A DNA stretch of 7,710 nt from Deltaproteobacteria bacterium (GTDB lineage Bacteria > Desulfobacterota > Desulfobulbia > Desulfobulbales > Desulfobulbaceae), in the NCBI GenBank assembly GCA_024277485.1, contig JAJRVA010000198.1:1-7710 (forward strand), given 5' to 3'. The notes under the pieces were generated by a model, which saw only the letters and a program-made list of their open reading frames with translations, was not told the origin of the DNA and did no database searches. The position numbers and the translations under genes are program-made. This document shows, piece after piece, positions 1 to 6,451 of the stretch. Positions within the stretch are counted from its first letter, which is position 1, and each line of letters begins with the position of its first letter.

Positions 1-1
1 C

Positions 2-2284
2 TCCTTTACGGCCCGTGAGGGTGGTGATAATCCGGCCCCGCAGACGGTTTCTGTCCTGAACAACGGCCGGACGGTCATCAACTGGGCGACCGTTTCCAAT
101 GATTCCTGGATCAGCCTGAGCGAAACCGGCGGCATCACCGACCCCGGTCAGGCAGGCAGCTTTGATGCGGCAGTTGATATCGCCGGGCTTGAGCCGGGTG
201 AACATAGGGGCAGCTTCAGTGTCAGCGCGGCAGCGGCGGCTGTCGAGACCGTCACAGTCACCCTGACGGTGGCGCCCTCTCCCATCCTGTCCGTTGCCCC
301 CGCGTCCCTGAGCCTCAACGCCGAGAGCGGGGCAGCATCACCGGCAGAGACGGTTGTCATAACCAATACCGGTTCCGGCCCGCTGCACTGGACCATATCA
401 GCAGACCAGCCGTGGCTGTCCTTTGACAAAAAATCCGGCACGGTGGCGAATTCCGGAGCAGCGCCGGACAAGGTATCGGTTTTTGCCGATACCTCCATGG
501 GAGCGGGCACCTATACCGGTACCATAACAGTAACCGGCCCGGATGCCCTTGGCAGCCCTGCAGAGGTTGATGTTACCCTGACCCTGGCCGAGACCGGCGG
601 AACTGATCCGGGAGAAGATCCTCCTGGTCCCACGGATCCCATCATCCGTTCCCTTGACGAGATGTCCTGGAACCTGACGGAAGCGGTTCGCGGTGTGACG
701 TTCAAGGATGTGTGGAGCAGCGGCTCTGATGCGTATGCTGTCGGAGTCCAGGGGACCATCCTGCACTCAGACGGCACGGGGTGGAATCCTGTTTCCTCCC
801 CGGTCAGGATGACCCTGAACAGTGTCTGGGGCAGTTCTGCCTCTGATGTTTTTGCGGTGGGCAACAAGGGGGCCATCCTGCACTATGACGGCACTGTCTG
901 GAGCGTGATGAACGCTCCCACCAACAGAAACCTGCATGGAGTCTGGGGCAGCTCGTCCACTGACGTGTATGCGGTGGGCCGTGGCGGGATCATCCTGCAC
1001 TATGACGGTACTGCCTGGAGCACCATGCCGTCCCCCGCGACAAGACACCTGCGCGGCATCTGGGGCAGTTCCGCCTCGGATGTATACGCGGTGGGCCGGC
1101 GCGGCACCATCCTGCACTATGACGGAGCTGCCTGGAGCAAGATGGATTCTCCGGTCAAGCGGCACCTGTCCGGTGTCTGGGCAAGCGGTCCAGACGTGTA
1201 CGCGGTGGGCCGTGGCGGCACTATTCTCCATTATGACGGCACCGCCTGGACCACGATGGACTCTCCGACAGGAAAACACCTGACCGGTGTCTGGGGCAGT
1301 TCGGGCGCGGATATTTTCGCGGTGGGCCTGGACGGCGCCATCCTGCACTATGACGGCAGTTCCTGGACCGTTATGGATTCTTCAACACATAAGAACCTGC
1401 ATGGTGTGCATGGAAATTCCGGTACTGACGTATATGCCGTTGGCCAGGCCGGCACTCTTCTGTACTATGACGGTGCCGGCTGGCAGTCCGCGGCCCATGC
1501 ACGTAAGACTCTTTCCGGCATCTGGGGCGGTTCGTCGACGGATGTGTATGCGGTTGGCGCAAACGGTACGGTGCTGCACAATGACGGGACCGGCTGGGTA
1601 TCCATGGCTGTGCCGTCCGAGGCGCATTTAAGCAGTGTGTGGGGCAGCGGGTCCGCCGTGTATGCTGTCGGTCGTGGCGGCCGTATTGTATCGTATGACG
1701 GCAGTGTCTGGGCACCTGCTGTTTCGCCGACAACCGAGCACCTGTACGGCATCTGGGGCAGTTCAGCAACGGATGTGTATGCGGTAGGGGCGAATGGGAC
1801 TATTGTGCATTTTGACGGCAGCGCCTGGGAATCCGTGCCGTCGCCGACCGGTAAACACCTGTTCGGTATCTGGGGCAGTGGTGGTGATATGTATGTGGTT
1901 GGCCAGGACGGCACCCTTCTGTTCCATGACGGCAGCGGCTGGGTTGCGGGTGATTCACCGACCGACAGGACGTTGCGCGGTATCTGGGGCAGTGGTTCTG
2001 ATATTTTTGCCGTGGGCCTGAAGGGGACTCTCCTGCATAATGACGGCAGCGGCTGGAGCAGTATTGATACCGGAACCACCAGGCATTTGTACGGTGTCCG
2101 GGGCAATTCAGCGGATGATGTTTTTGTGGTGGGCCGGAACGGTACCATGCTGTATTTCAACGGCAGCGCCATCCAGCCGGTTGCGACCGGGACCACCAGC
2201 CACCTGCGTTCTGTCTGGGTCAGCAGCACCAGCACGGATGTCTTTGCCGTGGGAACAAAAGGGGTTGTCGTGCACGGAAAATAG
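2..2284 (+). CDS. BACON-like / beta-propeller repeat protein (5' partial)
   Basis: The reading frame is open from the left edge, so the true start lies outside the window; a GTG at 269 is internal, because the same frame continues upstream with recognisable domain sequence. The visible 760 residues hold three parts. Residues about 1-92 and 95-196 are two Ig-like domains of BACON type, with a TVSVLNNG or TVVITNTGSGPLHW strand, then a W(I/L)S motif, a G-rich stretch and a final T(I/V)TVT strand. A Pro/Gly/Asp-rich linker follows (about 197-213). From residue 236 to the end are tandem repeats with consensus G(V/I)WGSSxxDVYAVGxxGTILHYDGxxW. Such repeats fold as beta-propellers and are common in secreted or surface proteins of deltaproteobacteria and myxobacteria. 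No catalytic residues are visible; the likely role is adhesion or binding outside the cell, an inference from architecture. Domain assignment is by eye; propeller and Ig folds are more certain than the exact family names. Confidence 0.85.
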   Translation, partial: SFTAREGGDNPAPQTVSVLNNGRTVINWATVSNDSWISLSETGGITDPGQAGSFDAAVDIAGLEPGEHRGSFSVSAAAAAVETVTVTLTVAPSPILSVAPASLSLNAESGAASPAETVVITNTGSGPLHWTISADQPWLSFDKKSGTVANSGAAPDKVSVFADTSMGAGTYTGTITVTGPDALGSPAEVDVTLTLAETGGTDPGEDPPGPTDPIIRSLDEMSWNLTEAVRGVTFKDVWSSGSDAYAVGVQGTILHSDGTGWNPVSSPVRMTLNSVWGSSASDVFAVGNKGAILHYDGTVWSVMNAPTNRNLHGVWGSSSTDVYAVGRGGIILHYDGTAWSTMPSPATRHLRGIWGSSASDVYAVGRRGTILHYDGAAWSKMDSPVKRHLSGVWASGPDVYAVGRGGTILHYDGTAWTTMDSPTGKHLTGVWGSSGADIFAVGLDGAILHYDGSSWTVMDSSTHKNLHGVHGNSGTDVYAVGQAGTLLYYDGAGWQSAAHARKTLSGIWGGSSTDVYAVGANGTVLHNDGTGWVSMAVPSEAHLSSVWGSGSAVYAVGRGGRIVSYDGSVWAPAVSPTTEHLYGIWGSSATDVYAVGANGTIVHFDGSAWESVPSPTGKHLFGIWGSGGDMYVVGQDGTLLFHDGSGWVAGDSPTDRTLRGIWGSGSDIFAVGLKGTLLHNDGSGWSSIDTGTTRHLYGVRGNSADDVFVVGRNGTMLYFNGSAIQPVATGTTSHLRSVWVSSTSTDVFAVGTKGVVVHGK
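707..2281 (+). repeat. Tandem 114-117 bp coding repeats (propeller blades)
   Basis: Thirteen full units of 38 or 39 residues and a final unit of 24 residues run head to tail without spacers. The most conserved positions are the opening GVW or GIW, the (D)VYAVG segment, the GTILHYDG turn and a following W. At DNA level the units share blocks such as ggcatctggggcag, but they differ at many third positions, so the array is old rather than freshly duplicated. Units 7 and 13 carry the most substitutions (GVHGN and GVRGN in place of GVWGS). The repeats leave long open frames on the antisense strand and in other sense frames; these are compositional side effects. Confidence 0.9.
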
Positions 2285-2353
2285 AAAAAATATGAAAAAA
2301 TATTGCAGTGCCATAAAATGTAGAATAACTTCGAAAATTTGAAAGGGGATTAT

Positions 2354-2401
2354 ACCGCCTGTCCGGCTGTGTGCTGATGGACAGGCGGTCTGGAAGTTTT
2401 T
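2354..2401 (+). terminator. Hairpin after the propeller gene, just before the cytochrome RBS
   Basis: A perfect 11-bp inverted repeat (ACCGCCTGTCC at 2354-2364 and its complement at 2379-2389) encloses a 14-nt loop. A short T-run follows at 2397-2401, seven bases after the stem, which is further than in a textbook intrinsic terminator. It most likely ends the propeller transcript, perhaps inefficiently. Because it ends only 14 bases before the GAGGGGG ribosome-binding site of the cytochrome gene, it could instead be a leader hairpin in a shared transcript. I see no convincing promoter between 2285 and 2353. Confidence 0.6.
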
Positions 2402-2414
2402 CTGAGGGGGAATC

Positions 2415-3053
2415 ATGAAATATAGACGAACGTGCCTGATTACCGGGGTAGCCTGTCTTTTTGTGCTGTTTGTCTGTACCCAGGGAGCCTGGGGATCTAT
2501 CAGTGGTTCTGCCCATGATTTTTCAGGTAATGGGTGGTCTGGGGGGAAAATCTGCGAGCCGTGCCATACTCCTCATAATGCGGACTCGACCATGACCGGC
2601 GCACCTCTCTGGAATCATGAAGTGTCAACAGCTACCTATACCCTGTACAGCAGTCCGACAATGGATGTAACCGTGGAACAGCCCGGTCCGGTCTCCAAAG
2701 TATGTCTTTCGTGCCATGATGGGACGGTTGCTGTGGATTCGTTTGGGGGGCAAACTGGCTCTACTATGATTACTGGAGCCGCAAATCTTGGCACAGACCT
2801 TTCTAATGACCATCCCATCGGTATTTTGTGGCAACATCAGACGACCGGTCCAGGGGCCGCTTCCGATTGCAATCCCTGCCATTTCGGTCCGGAGCCGCGT
2901 AAGGTGGTTTTTTTCGGGACCTCGTACGCCGATGGTCTCAAGATGGAATGCGCTTCATGCCACGATGTGCATAATGGGGCCGGTTTCCCTTTCCTGACGG
3001 TTGAGACAATGGCCAATTCCCAGCTCTGCTTTCAATGCCATACTGACAAGTAA
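2415..3053 (+). CDS. Secreted five-heme c-type cytochrome
   Basis: This 212-residue protein starts at an ATG four bases after a strong GAGGGGG site (2404-2410). An N-terminal signal peptide is clear: basic KYRR, a hydrophobic core of roughly residues 7-22, and a likely cut after AWG (residue 27). Five CXXCH heme-attachment motifs lie at residues 47-51, 97-101, 152-156, 179-183 and 205-209. Several sit in contexts typical of the doubled-CXXCH cytochromes of Geobacter and relatives (CHTPHN, CHDGTVAVDS, NDHPIG, CHDVHN). Six further histidines (34, 54, 68, 133, 141, 186) are available as distal ligands, enough for bis-His coordination of all five hemes. It is therefore expected to be exported, to receive heme in the periplasm and to carry electrons there or at the outer surface. 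The partner redox enzymes are not in the window, so the pathway is unknown. Confidence 0.92.
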   Translation: MKYRRTCLITGVACLFVLFVCTQGAWGSISGSAHDFSGNGWSGGKICEPCHTPHNADSTMTGAPLWNHEVSTATYTLYSSPTMDVTVEQPGPVSKVCLSCHDGTVAVDSFGGQTGSTMITGAANLGTDLSNDHPIGILWQHQTTGPGAASDCNPCHFGPEPRKVVFFGTSYADGLKMECASCHDVHNGAGFPFLTVETMANSQLCFQCHTDK

Positions 3054-3070
3054 GTATCGGATAATCATGT

Positions 3071-3120
3071 AACAGAACAGCCCCTCCGGTGTATCCCGCT
3101 GGAGCGGCTGTTCTGTTTTT
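3071..3120 (+). terminator. Intrinsic terminator between convergent cytochrome and clpB genes
   Basis: A perfect 12-bp inverted repeat (AACAGAACAGCC at 3071-3082, complement at 3106-3117) extends inward with CTCC/GGAG after a C-C mismatch. On the plus strand it runs directly into T at 3116-3120, giving a normal intrinsic terminator for the cytochrome transcript. It starts 17 bases after the cytochrome stop and abuts the clpB stop codon (3119-3121), so the same hairpin probably also ends clpB transcription. On the minus strand the T-run is only two bases, so it would be weaker in that direction. Confidence 0.85.
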
Positions 3121-5719
3121 ATTCTTTTGCCTGTCCGGTGAAAACCAGGCGGTTCGTGCCGCCTTTGTCAACAAGTATGTGGTCTCCTTCAGCAAACTTG
3201 CCTTCCAAAATTTCCAGTGCAAGAGGATCTTCAATATAGCGCTGGATAGCCCGTTTTAAGGGGCGGGCGCCATAGACCGGGTCATAGCCGGTTTCCACCA
3301 GGAACTGTTTGGCCTCTGTGGTCAGGGTGAGGGAGAATTTCTGTGCTTCAAGGCGTCTGGTCATCCGTTGTATCTGGATATCCACAATCTTAGCAAGGTC
3401 TTCCCTGGTCAATGCCTGGAAGGTGATGATTTCATCCACCCGGTTGAGAAATTCAGGTTTGAACTGGCGATGGAGAAGTTCATCTATCTGTAACCGGAGC
3501 TGGTCAGGATTGTCCTGTCCCATGTCCATGATCAGCTGACTGCCCAGGTTGGAGGTCATGATGAGAATCGTGTTCTTGAAATCCACCGTGCGTCCCTTGC
3601 CGTCCGTCATCCTGCCGTCATCCAGTACCTGCAGCAGGACGTTGAACACATCCGGATGGGCCTTCTCGATCTCGTCAAGCAGGATGACCGAGTAGGGACG
3701 CCGCCGCACAGCCTCGGTGAGCATGCCGCCCTCGTCGTAGCCAACGTATCCCGGAGGGGCCCCGATCAGCCTGGCCACGGAATGTTTTTCCATGTATTCG
3801 GACATGTCGATCCGGATCATGGCATTTTCCGAGTCAAAGAGAAAATCCGCCAGGCTTCGGGCCAGCTCGGTTTTTCCGACACCGGTCGGGCCAAGAAAGA
3901 TAAAGGATCCCATGGGACGGTCCGGGTCCTGCAGTCCTGCCCGGGCCCTCCGTACCGCATTGGCGACAGCCTCAATGGCTTCCCGTTGTCCTATCACACG
4001 GCGGGCCAGCTGTCCTTCTGCCTGGACCAGCTTCTCCCTTTCCCCCTCCAGGAGCTTGTCCACCGGGATACCGGTCCACTTGGCCACAACCTCGGCAATG
4101 TCTTCTGCCGCGACCTCTTCCTTGAGCATCTGGTTCTTTTCCTGTATCCCGGCAAGTTTTTTGTTCTGCTCCTCAAGCTCTTTCTGCAGGTTGACAATCT
4201 TGCCGTACCTGATCTCCGCAACCTTGCTCAGGTCACCGGTCCGTTCGGCCTGCTGTTCTTCAACATGGGCGGCATCAATATCGCTTTTGATCTGCCGGAT
4301 ACGCTGGATAACTTCCCGCTCCAGGGTCCACTGGCCTTTCATGGAGTTGAGCTGATCACCCAGATTGGCCTGTTCTTCCTTCAGTTTTTCCAGCCGTTCC
4401 TTTGACGCCTGGTCCTTTTCTTTCTTGAGGGCCTCCTGTTCGATCTCAAGTTTGATTTTTTTTCGCTCAAGCTCATCGATTTCAGTCGGCAGGGAGTCGA
4501 TTTCGATGCGCAGTTTCGAGGCAGCCTCATCAATCAGGTCAATGGCCTTGTCCGGGAGAAAACGGTCGGTAATATACCTGTTTGACAGCGTAACTGCGGC
4601 AACCGTCGCGGCATCCTGGATACGGACGCCGTGGTGTACTTCGTACTTCTCCTTGATGCCCCGGAGAATGGCAATGGTATCCTCTTCTGTCGGCTCCAGC
4701 ACCATGACCGGCTGAAACCGGCGTTCAAGCGCGGCGTCCTTTTCAATGTATTTACGGTACTCGTCAAGTGTGGTCGCCCCGACGCAGTGCAGTTCGCCAC
4801 GGGCAAGCGCCGGCTTCAGCATGTTGGACGCGTCCATGGAACCCTCTGACGCTCCCGCCCCGACCAGGGTGTGGATTTCATCGATGAATAAGATAATTTC
4901 ACCGGCTCGTTCCTCAACCTCTTTTAACACGGCTTTCAACCGGTCTTCGAACTCGCCGCGGTATTTTGCCCCGGCCACCAGGGAGCCGAGGTCGAGGGCG
5001 ATAACCTGCTTGTCCTGCAGGGTCGCCGGAATGTCACCGTTGACAATACGCTGGGCCAAGCCCTCGACAATAGCTGTTTTGCCGACTCCGGGTTCGCCGA
5101 TGAGCACCGGGTTGTTCTTGGTCCTCCTGGACAGCACCTGGATGATCCTGCGTATTTCTTCATCACGGCCGATAACCGGGTCAAGTTTTCCCTTCCGGGC
5201 AACATCAGTCAGGTTGCGGGCATATTTTTCCAGGGCCTGGTATTTTTCCTCAGGGTAGGGGTCGGTGACCCGCTGACTGCCCCGGACGGTTGTCAGGGCC
5301 TGCAGGAACCCGTCACTCTGGATACCATGCCTGTTCAACATGGTCGTAACTTTGAGGGAGGAATCACTCAGCATGGCCATGAACAGGTGCTCCTGGCTGA
5401 CGTATTCATCCTGCATCTGGGATGCAGTCTTGAATGAATTGTCGAGAAGTTTCTGCAGCGCCTGTGATGCGTATGTCTGGCCTGCTCCAGCGCCGGATAC
5501 CTTGGGCAACTCTTCAATGAGCTGGTTGGTTTCGCTGAGAATCACGCTGGGTTCCACGCCCATTTTTTTCAATACCGGGACGACCACCCCTTCGGGCTGT
5601 TCAAGGATTGCCTTCAGCAGATGCTCAGGCTGGATTTCCTGGTTGCCGTTGCCCTGGGCCAGGGAATGGGCTGCCTGTATCGCTTCCTGTGATTTAAGGG
5701 TGAATTTGTCAAGTTGCAT
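3119..5719 (-). CDS. clpB: ATP-dependent disaggregase ClpB (Hsp100)
   Basis: This 866-residue protein is close to the 857 residues of E. coli ClpB and is complete. The Clp_N repeats occupy roughly residues 1-145. NBD1 carries Walker A GEPGVGKT (208-215), Walker B ILFIDE (276-281), the pore-loop tyrosine in KYRG (252-255) and arginine-finger residues in LERRFQ (331-336). A charged coiled-coil M-domain (about 405-530) is the ClpB hallmark and separates it from ClpA and ClpC. NBD2 has Walker A GPTGVGKT (610-617), pore loop GYVG (657-660), Walker B VILLDE (678-683) and the sensor-2 GARP (817-820). ClpB works as a hexamer in the cytoplasm with DnaK/DnaJ/GrpE to thread and resolubilise aggregated proteins. 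Start choice: the ATG follows a GGAGGAGA site (5725-5732) by five bases. All key residues look intact. It has its own promoter and leader (see 5739-5757 and 5792-5820). Confidence 0.98.
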   Translation of the reverse strand: MQLDKFTLKSQEAIQAAHSLAQGNGNQEIQPEHLLKAILEQPEGVVVPVLKKMGVEPSVILSETNQLIEELPKVSGAGAGQTYASQALQKLLDNSFKTASQMQDEYVSQEHLFMAMLSDSSLKVTTMLNRHGIQSDGFLQALTTVRGSQRVTDPYPEEKYQALEKYARNLTDVARKGKLDPVIGRDEEIRRIIQVLSRRTKNNPVLIGEPGVGKTAIVEGLAQRIVNGDIPATLQDKQVIALDLGSLVAGAKYRGEFEDRLKAVLKEVEERAGEIILFIDEIHTLVGAGASEGSMDASNMLKPALARGELHCVGATTLDEYRKYIEKDAALERRFQPVMVLEPTEEDTIAILRGIKEKYEVHHGVRIQDAATVAAVTLSNRYITDRFLPDKAIDLIDEAASKLRIEIDSLPTEIDELERKKIKLEIEQEALKKEKDQASKERLEKLKEEQANLGDQLNSMKGQWTLEREVIQRIRQIKSDIDAAHVEEQQAERTGDLSKVAEIRYGKIVNLQKELEEQNKKLAGIQEKNQMLKEEVAAEDIAEVVAKWTGIPVDKLLEGEREKLVQAEGQLARRVIGQREAIEAVANAVRRARAGLQDPDRPMGSFIFLGPTGVGKTELARSLADFLFDSENAMIRIDMSEYMEKHSVARLIGAPPGYVGYDEGGMLTEAVRRRPYSVILLDEIEKAHPDVFNVLLQVLDDGRMTDGKGRTVDFKNTILIMTSNLGSQLIMDMGQDNPDQLRLQIDELLHRQFKPEFLNRVDEIITFQALTREDLAKIVDIQIQRMTRRLEAQKFSLTLTTEAKQFLVETGYDPVYGARPLKRAIQRYIEDPLALEILEGKFAEGDHILVDKGGTNRLVFTGQAKE

Positions 5720-5738
5720 GTATATCTCCTCCTGTCGG

Positions 5739-5757
5739 TTCTTGCGCCGCGCAAGAA
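5739..5757 (-). promoter_or_regulatory. 19-bp palindrome in the clpB 5' leader
   Basis: TTCTTGCGCCGCGCAAGAA is a perfect inverted repeat with 9-bp arms and a single central base. It sits six bases upstream of the clpB ribosome-binding site and about 30-45 bases after the expected transcription start. As DNA it could be a repressor operator; as RNA it can fold into a 7-bp stem with a GCGGC loop. It does not match CIRCE (TTAGCACTC-N9-GAGTGCTAA) or the HspR HAIR box (CTTGAGT-N7-ACTCAAG) in sequence or spacing. The symmetry is seen directly; the regulatory role is inferred. Confidence 0.55.
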
Positions 5758-5791
5758 AACAACGGTTGTGTTATTGTTTTTTTCAGAGGAG

Positions 5792-5820
5792 AAAATAAGG
5801 CTGTTTTACTGGGTGTCAAG
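5792..5820 (-). promoter_or_regulatory. clpB promoter (sigma-70 or sigma-32 type)
   Basis: Read as sigma-70, the minus strand has a perfect TTGACA (5814-5819), a 16-base spacer and TATTTT (5792-5797). Read as a heat-shock sigma-32 promoter, the same stretch gives CTTGACA, 13 bases, then CCTTATTT, close to the E. coli consensus CTTGAAA-N(11-16)-CCCCATNT. Both readings put the start near 5785, leaving a leader of about 65 bases. A heat-shock reading fits clpB biology, but sequence alone does not decide. Confidence 0.6.
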
Positions 5821-5866
5821 ATTCGGGCGGGGAGCAGCTTGTCTGATCATGCAGGGAGGAGGGCAC

Positions 5867-5900
5867 AAAAAAAGGCCCCTGCCGGGTTTGGCAGGGGCCT
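5867..5900 (-). terminator. Strong intrinsic terminator after the selenoprotein gene
   Basis: On the minus strand the 11-bp GC-rich stem AGGCCCCTGCC (complement at 5890-5900) closes on a 6-base loop and is followed by seven T residues (A at 5867-5873 on the plus strand). It lies 22 bases downstream of the selenoprotein stop and upstream of the clpB promoter, so it separates the two co-oriented genes into independent units. Confidence 0.93.
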
Positions 5901-5922
5901 GGAGAATGATGAAGAAAAAAGG

Positions 5923-6255
5923 TTACCCGCAGGAACCGGATTCACAGGAACCGGCGCTGCATCCGCCGCCGCCGACCGGGTTGGTCGAGGTGATGGAGAA
6001 ACCGGAACGGTAGCCGGCATCAATAAAGTCGACCTTGATTGCCCCGCAGGTATTGAGCAGGCTTTTTTCGACCAGAAAGGTTAAATCACTTTCATTGAAA
6101 ATTTCATCTGTTTCTTTTGACTCATCCAGAGCCAATCCGAGGGATGGCCCGGATCAGCCACCCTGCATCAGGGCAATACGTACAGCAGAGTCTATACTGT
6201 TCTGCTCCAGGTATGATTTCAGGTTTTCGACTGCTGCGTCGCTTACTTCGAACAT
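5923..6255 (-). CDS. IscA/HesB-family selenoprotein (in-frame UGA = Sec34)
   Basis: A 110-residue protein is obtained by reading the UGA at 6154-6156 as selenocysteine. Upstream (residues 1-33) and downstream (35-110) parts lie in one frame and together give a full-length A-type Fe-S carrier: MFEVSDAAV start, MQGG-U-SGPSLGLALDE at the position of IscA's SGCSG motif, then KVDFIDAG and a Gly/Cys-rich tail. Sec34 therefore replaces the first cluster-ligating cysteine of the family (Cys35 in E. coli IscA). Cys70 and tail cysteines 99, 104 and 109 are present. The ATG at 6253-6255 follows a GGAGGT site (6260-6265) by four bases; upstream ATGs lie in or before the site. HesB-like selenoproteins are an established bacterial family. 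The role is probably Fe-S assembly or delivery, or a redox reaction, in the cytoplasm; the exact function is not known. A simple nonsense mutation is less likely because the downstream part keeps family sequence and a good terminator. Confidence 0.88.
6124..6156 (-). promoter_or_regulatory. Candidate bacterial SECIS hairpin at the Sec UGA
   Basis: Beginning at the A of the UGA, the mRNA can form ATCC/GGAT, then GGGCC/GGCTC (one G-U pair), then ATCC/GGAT, with single bulged U residues at 6134 and 6128 on the 3' side and a CUC loop (6139-6141). This is 13 pairs directly after the UGA, where bacterial SECIS elements must lie. The loop is only 12 bases from the UGA and lacks the G expected near the start of the apical loop, so the true apical fold may be more open than drawn. 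Pairing was done by eye. Confidence 0.5.
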
Positions 6256-6293
6256 GACTACCTCCATTAAATATATAAAAAAATAATATTGAA

Positions 6294-6307
6294 TCCTATT
6301 TGTAGGA
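6294..6307 (-). promoter_or_regulatory. Small inverted repeat at the selenoprotein transcription start
   Basis: TCCTA-TTTG-TAGGA (plus strand) is a 5-bp inverted repeat immediately downstream of the predicted -10 box, overlapping the expected start of transcription. That position would suit a repressor site. It does not resemble the IscR type 1 motif. A short repeat like this can occur by chance. Confidence 0.25.
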
Positions 6308-6336
6308 AAGATAAAAAGGATTGATAAATAAGTCAA
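6308..6336 (-). promoter_or_regulatory. Sigma-70-type promoter of the selenoprotein gene
   Basis: On the minus strand TTGACT (6331-6336) and TATCTT (6308-6313) are separated by exactly 17 bases, in very AT-rich DNA. The predicted start near 6301 gives a leader of about 45 bases before the ATG. The -35 box matches 5 of 6 and the -10 box 4 of 6 consensus positions. Confidence 0.6.
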
Positions 6337-6451
6337 TGCCTGATGAGCATTATTTCAAGCAGTGGAAGATCGGTAAACCAGTTTTTTTAAAGAAAACAAG
6401 AGGTTTTTAAATTTTTTTGTTAGGTGATAGGAGGGGTTTTTTTCTCCGGGA
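6337..6451. other. AT-rich divergent intergenic segment with T-tracts
   Basis: This stretch between the selenoprotein promoter and the inverted repeat at 6452 contains no supportable gene. It holds four T-runs of five to seven bases (6382-6388, 6404-6408, 6412-6418 and 6437-6443) in otherwise mixed sequence. Their centres are about 21, 9 and 25 bases apart, roughly in step with the helical repeat for the first three, so the DNA may be bent. No convincing sigma-70 promoter for the downstream plus-strand gene was found here. Confidence 0.4.

Noticed and set aside
767..2235. Long antisense ORFs across the propeller repeats
   Set aside because: They arise because the 114-117 bp repeats lack stop codons in several frames; their products are low-complexity, with no start signals or family features.
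707..2281. CRISPR-like or minisatellite array
   Set aside because: The repeats are contiguous, in frame and protein-coding, with no unique spacers.
269..2284. GTG at 269 as the start of the propeller gene
   Set aside because: The frame is open to the left edge and encodes a matching Ig-like domain upstream; the GTG lies inside a TVTLTVAPS strand and linker and has no ribosome-binding site.
3656..4405. Plus-strand ORF of 249 residues inside clpB
   Set aside because: It is wholly antisense to the conserved NBD2 and M-domain coding sequence and has no recognisable protein features.
5265..5280. Internal start for a short ClpB isoform near residue 149, as in E. coli
   Set aside because: The valine here (residue 151) is encoded by GTC and there is no ATG or GTG with a ribosome-binding site at the equivalent position.
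5739..5757. CIRCE or HAIR heat-shock operator
   Set aside because: The palindrome matches neither consensus in sequence or spacer length, so no known repressor is assigned.
5923..6135. Independent 70-residue minus-strand gene starting at a TTG
   Set aside because: No ribosome-binding site precedes the TTG, and the sequence is the C-terminal two-thirds of an IscA/HesB protein in frame with the upstream part.
5923..6255. Pseudogene explanation for the IscA/HesB gene
   Set aside because: The UGA falls exactly on a catalytic or ligand cysteine, no other lesion is seen, and regulatory signals are intact; selenocysteine explains this better.
6154..6336. Separate short minus-strand ORF of 60 residues ending at the UGA
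   Set aside because: It starts upstream of the promoter and ribosome-binding site and ends at the Sec codon; only its last 33 residues belong to the selenoprotein.
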